Shown in pieces: positions 5,690 through 8,643 of a stretch of 8,643 bases of DNA. Source of the stretch: ZC4RG29 sp036381475 (GTDB lineage Bacteria; Bacteroidota; Bacteroidia; Cytophagales; Cyclobacteriaceae). The translations under genes were made by a program, and so were the position numbers. Every line of letters starts with the position of its first letter. Positions within the stretch are counted from its first letter, which is position 1. Below the pieces are notes generated by a model. It made no database searches, was not told where the DNA came from, and saw nothing but the letters and a program-made list of their open reading frames with translations. The stretch lies in contig DASVCT010000230.1 in NCBI GenBank assembly GCA_036381475.1, forward strand, positions 1-8,643, in the 5' to 3' direction.

Positions 5690-8643
5690 TTCAAATTGCT
5701 GTTTAACGTTTCGAGGTTCGTGTGATACGCCAGAGGCGTACCTGGGTCATTCACCGGTCTTGGTTTGGTACAATAGCTAAATATGGACTGGTAGATGACA
5801 TCCTGAATCCGGGAACGGATATTCAGGCTTAAAAGTTTATTGTTGGTCATATTGGGATGTACCCGGTTCGAAAGAAATATGTAGACCAGGTCGAATTCGG
5901 GGTCGACCCAAATACACGTTCCCGTAAAGCCGGTGTGTCCAAAGGTGGCAGGGGATGCGTATATTGAGGTTGGACTGTTCCATTCGCTTTGCACACCCTT
6001 GTCCCATCCTAACCCACGGCGGCTTGTGTCGAACTGCTTCCTGGTGAACAACCTGACGGTTTCAGGCCGGTAATACCGGATCCCACCATAGTAACCCTCC
6101 TGTAGCAGCATCTGGGCCAGCTTTGCCAGGTCGTTGGCATTGCTGAACAGCCCGGCATGTCCCGCTACCCCGCCGAGCATGGCGGCTCCCTGATCGTGCA
6201 CGGTCCCTATAAGCAGCTGCATACGGAACAACGTATCCCGTTCGGTGGGGGCAATCATCTCCTTCGGGAACCTCCGAAGGGGAAGATATCCGGTAGATGT
6301 AGCGCCGAGCGGTTCGTAAAGATTCTGTTGCAGAAAATCGTTTATAGGTTGGTTCAGCAACGTTTCCGCCAGGTGCTTGAGGATATAAAACCCCATGTCA
6401 CTGTATCGGTAGTCATAGGGAGTCCGCACGGGTTTTTCGCGAACGCGCGACGTGACAATCCAACTCCACACGCTATCTCTCATTGCGGCGTTGGCATAAA
6501 GATTTTCAGCGACGAGATATGGAAAACGGTTGCTTTCTACGGTATCGTAATATCCGGGCAGATATTGATGGCCTTTCATAGTCTGAGCCCAGAACGGAAG
6601 AAACGGCCAAAGACCCGCCTGATGGGTAAGGATATCTTTAAGAGTGAAGTCGCGCTTGTTGGAATTGCGTAGCTGCGGCAAATAATATGAGGCTTTGCGA
6701 TAAATGTCGATAAGCCCGCGATCATAAAGGAACATAACCGCCTGTAGCGTGGCTGTCACTTTGGTCACGGATGCGAGATCGTAAATCGTTTGGTCGGTAA
6801 CCGGCGCAAGCGTGTCGTATGTGAGATGTCCGAAGGCCTTTTGATAGACGACCTTACCCTTGCGCGCGACGAGCACATAACATCCCGGTGTAGCCTTCAT
6901 GGTAATCGCCTCCTGGGCAATCGCACTGATCTTTTCCAATACGCGGCTATCCATCTCTACATCTTCGGGATAGGAGTATCCAAGCCGTTGCAGGCTGGGC
7001 AGAACGTCGCCACTTCCGGAGGTGTAGCTACCTACGGTGAGGGGCAGCATGCCGTCTGCGGTCAATGCACCAAAGATGGTTTGCGGCACTATGCGTCCCA
7101 TCGGTCCGGCGCCAAATGCCTCAATGACGGTGTTGAACCGGTCCAGCGCGGCGAGCCAAAGCGGGGATCCGAATACGGTGACGATCACTTCGTGATCTGC
7201 CTGGAGCGCGGCGAGCTGATCCATCACAGCCGGGTAGTTGGCAGGATCGCCGAACAGTCCTGCGATGATCGTGGTGAAGGGCCGGAGGCTGTCGGCGAGT
7301 GCCGCACTGCTGTCGTTGGTGGCCACGAAGTGTTTTATGGCGGCGTACTTGTCGGTTATGTCAGTGAAGGTGTTCGGCGCCGGGAGTCCTATGGAGACGG
7401 TGGCAAGGCTTCGGTTTTCCAGCAAGCGAATCGGGAGGATAGCCCGGTCGTTGCGAGCCACGGTAACGGATCGCTCGAGTAGCCTCTGGCGCAGCCGGTC
7501 AGCATGATCGGAGTGCAACAGTCTCGTAACTTCGTAGGCGGGTGTTGCGTGGTTGCGTTGGAGGCCCAGATCGTATTTTGCAGCGAGGATCTTTCGCACC
7601 TTTTCATCGAGCAACGCGACAAAACGCGGATCCTTCTTAAGCAGCCGTCGGATACGCCGAATCGATGCGCCGATCTGTTCGGGAAAGAGAATTACATCGT
7701 TGCCCGCCTGAAAGGCAAGCATTTCGGCTTCTCCATCGCGGTAACGATCCGTTTCGTGTACGATGTCACGAGCGTTGACGAACACCAGGCCCTGATAGTT
7801 CATCGCGTTCCTGAGCCACTGTCCCGCGTAAACGGAGGACAAGATGGCGGGTGTAAAGCGATTCTTTCGTGCGACGCGCTTCTTTTCATAGAACAGCGGG
7901 AATTCGGTGGATGCGGTGAGCATGCCCCCGATACCTGCCTTGAGCATCATGCGGTAAGGATAAGCTTCAACTGAGTCGATGTAGCCCTGAACGATTGGCA
8001 GTTCTTCTTTCCGAAGTTCAACAACGGTCAGTCCTTTTACAGGAAAGTTGCGTGCGCACGCCATGACGCCTCCATCCTGCAAACCCTTCACGTATGCGAC
8101 CGCTTTGGCGGCGATGTTGCGGCGGTTGTCGCCAAAGGAGCGTCCGAGCGAATCGACATGAGTTGTGGCGAGGACCTCGGCGGGTGGCGCGAAGTTGATA
8201 TGCAGTCCCAGTACCTTCATCTGTCGGGCAATCTCGGCCCCAACGTCGTAAATCAAACGGTCGTCACGGACAGCGCCCATTCTCAGCAGGCTCGTGAAAG
8301 TCATCGTACTGTCGAGCGTGTTCCCCAGGCCGGTGACCGCATTGATGCCCAGCATCAGGGGTGCTGAGGCAATATCATGGACCTGCGATTGGAGTTGGGC
8401 GACCTGTAAAGGGCCACCATCCATAATGATCAGACCACCGGGCTGGTGATTTCGAATCGTGTTGCGCAGTTCGTCGAGATAATTGTCGTTGGATTTGGCA
8501 TAAACGGGAACCATGAAAAGCTGTCCGATCTTCTCGTCTTCATCCAATGTTTGGAAGACGCTATCGACCCACTGATCCTTAGCAGTTTGGGCAGGCGCGG
8601 TTGAAAGCAAGCCCAGGAGCAGGGCAATGACGGAACAAACTTT
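5686..8643 (-). CDS. Exported GH3-like / serine hydrolase (beta-lactamase-like) fusion protein, start outside window
   Basis: At least 985 residues are encoded; the frame is open to the window's right edge and the true start lies just beyond it. The visible N terminus KVCSVIALLLGLLSTAPAQT is a signal peptide core with probable cleavage near APA or AQT, so the protein is exported. Residue numbers below count from the TTG at 8610. A GH3 N-terminal-like barrel covers about 20-350 and a GH3 C-like domain about 375-530. The second half (about 560-935) is a class C beta-lactamase/esterase-type serine hydrolase with SVTK (614-617), YSD (736-738) and HTG (892-894), all catalytically plausible. The combination is known in Bacteroidota and is usually annotated as beta-N-acetylglucosaminidase plus beta-lactamase, suggesting peptidoglycan or muropeptide processing. 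Here the GH3 catalytic residues appear substituted: Asn279 at the nucleophile position and RNFPVKG (187-193) in place of KHFPGHG. The protein may therefore act mainly through its serine hydrolase half. It is followed by bshA with a 4-nt overlap. Confidence 0.9.
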   Translation of the reverse strand, partial: KVCSVIALLLGLLSTAPAQTAKDQWVDSVFQTLDEDEKIGQLFMVPVYAKSNDNYLDELRNTIRNHQPGGLIIMDGGPLQVAQLQSQVHDIASAPLMLGINAVTGLGNTLDSTMTFTSLLRMGAVRDDRLIYDVGAEIARQMKVLGLHINFAPPAEVLATTHVDSLGRSFGDNRRNIAAKAVAYVKGLQDGGVMACARNFPVKGLTVVELRKEELPIVQGYIDSVEAYPYRMMLKAGIGGMLTASTEFPLFYEKKRVARKNRFTPAILSSVYAGQWLRNAMNYQGLVFVNARDIVHETDRYRDGEAEMLAFQAGNDVILFPEQIGASIRRIRRLLKKDPRFVALLDEKVRKILAAKYDLGLQRNHATPAYEVTRLLHSDHADRLRQRLLERSVTVARNDRAILPIRLLENRSLATVSIGLPAPNTFTDITDKYAAIKHFVATNDSSAALADSLRPFTTIIAGLFGDPANYPAVMDQLAALQADHEVIVTVFGSPLWLAALDRFNTVIEAFGAGPMGRIVPQTIFGALTADGMLPLTVGSYTSGSGDVLPSLQRLGYSYPEDVEMDSRVLEKISAIAQEAITMKATPGCYVLVARKGKVVYQKAFGHLTYDTLAPVTDQTIYDLASVTKVTATLQAVMFLYDRGLIDIYRKASYYLPQLRNSNKRDFTLKDILTHQAGLWPFLPFWAQTMKGHQYLPGYYDTVESNRFPYLVAENLYANAAMRDSVWSWIVTSRVREKPVRTPYDYRYSDMGFYILKHLAETLLNQPINDFLQQNLYEPLGATSTGYLPLRRFPKEMIAPTERDTLFRMQLLIGTVHDQGAAMLGGVAGHAGLFSNANDLAKLAQMLLQEGYYGGIRYYRPETVRLFTRKQFDTSRRGLGWDKGVQSEWNSPTSIYASPATFGHTGFTGTCIWVDPEFDLVYIFLSNRVHPNMTNNKLLSLNIRSRIQDVIYQSIFSYCTKPRPVNDPGTPLAYHTNLETLNSNLK
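5806..6933 (-). other. Serine hydrolase (class C beta-lactamase-like) domain
   Basis: The domain starts near VLEKISAIAQEAI and includes TPGCYVLVARKGKVVYQKAF, the nucleophile motif SVTK (Ser614, Lys617), LTHQAGLWP (661-669), YSDMGFYIL (736-744) with the YxN-like tyrosine, GHAGLFSNANDLAK (817-830), and FGHTGFTGT (890-898), the KTG-like triad. This set is typical of penicillin-binding-protein-like esterases and D-aminopeptidases as well as class C beta-lactamases. Because it is exported and large, a cell-wall peptide or ester substrate is more likely than antibiotic resistance. Confidence 0.85.
7561..8553 (-). other. Degenerate GH3 N-terminal domain
   Basis: Fold motifs of the GH3 barrel are kept: GLIIMDGG, GLG-x-x-LDS, NFAPPAEV, GRSFGDN and AGNDVILFPE. 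Functional positions differ from the active family: INAVTG (89-94) replaces the usual IDxExG substrate loop, RNFPVKG replaces KHFPGHG, ELR (198-200) replaces the DSH acid/base dyad, and VNARDI (278-283) replaces the (S/T)DxLxM strand whose Asp is the nucleophile. The reading frame is intact throughout, so the domain appears maintained as a fold rather than decaying as a pseudogene. Confidence 0.7.

Noticed and set aside
5806..6933. Beta-lactam resistance gene
   Set aside because: The serine hydrolase motifs are shared with esterases and cell-wall peptidases, and the domain is part of a nearly 1000-residue fusion. The sequence alone does not support resistance.
6790..7482. 230-codon open frame on the plus strand
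   Set aside because: It is antisense to the middle of the GH3/serine-hydrolase gene, with low-complexity, unrecognisable translation.
8608..8610. TTG as the start codon of the large fusion protein
   Set aside because: The same frame continues upstream to the window edge and encodes the first half of a signal peptide (KVCSVIALLLG). The real start is therefore outside the window.
1..8643. CRISPR array, insertion sequence, tRNA or rRNA
   Set aside because: No spaced direct repeats, transposase motifs, terminal inverted repeats or RNA gene signatures were seen on reading both strands.

Overview
The window looks like chromosomal DNA from a Bacteroidota bacterium, probably of the Cytophagales/Chitinophagales type. 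Four things point there: a bacillithiol-type bshA, a GH3/serine-hydrolase fusion protein, a tiny lipoprotein, and promoter elements of the Bacteroidota form (TTTG about 20 nt before TAnnTTTG) with no obvious Shine-Dalgarno sequences. The taxonomy is inferred from remembered family features, not from a search. I see no phage, transposon, CRISPR array, tRNA or rRNA. All genes but one lie on the minus strand.

Reading in the minus-strand direction from the right edge, the first group is: a large exported protein whose first codon lies just outside the window (8643 to 5686), in which a degenerate glycoside-hydrolase-3 region is joined to an intact-looking serine beta-lactamase-like domain; bshA (5689 to 4538), which begins with GTG and overlaps the previous stop by four bases; and a ten-histidine fatty acid hydroxylase (4488 to 3844), which also has a near-perfect promoter of its own directly before its start codon. 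A 41-residue lipoprotein gene (3676 to 3801) on the plus strand converges on the hydroxylase, and an imperfect hairpin separates the two stops.

The second minus-strand group is a tight three-gene cluster: a von Willebrand A (VWA) domain protein (3500 to 2403), a MoxR/ChlI-like AAA+ ATPase with a very acidic tail (2366 to 846), and a small Schlafen/AlbA_2-domain protein with a probable winged-helix tail (834 to 157). VWA plus MoxR pairs commonly act as a chaperone- or metal-insertion-like machine; here an AlbA_2 protein follows by 11 nt, so it probably shares the transcript. After a 77-nt gap with a short palindrome and a GC-rich hairpin, the first 26 codons of a PIN-PhoH (PhoH2-type) protein run off the left edge.

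The most noteworthy observation is the GH3 region of the large fusion: its catalytic positions all appear replaced while the fold-supporting motifs and the second domain's SxxK, YSD and HTG motifs remain. The VWA-MoxR-AlbA_2 trio and the almost leaderless promoter of the hydroxylase come next.
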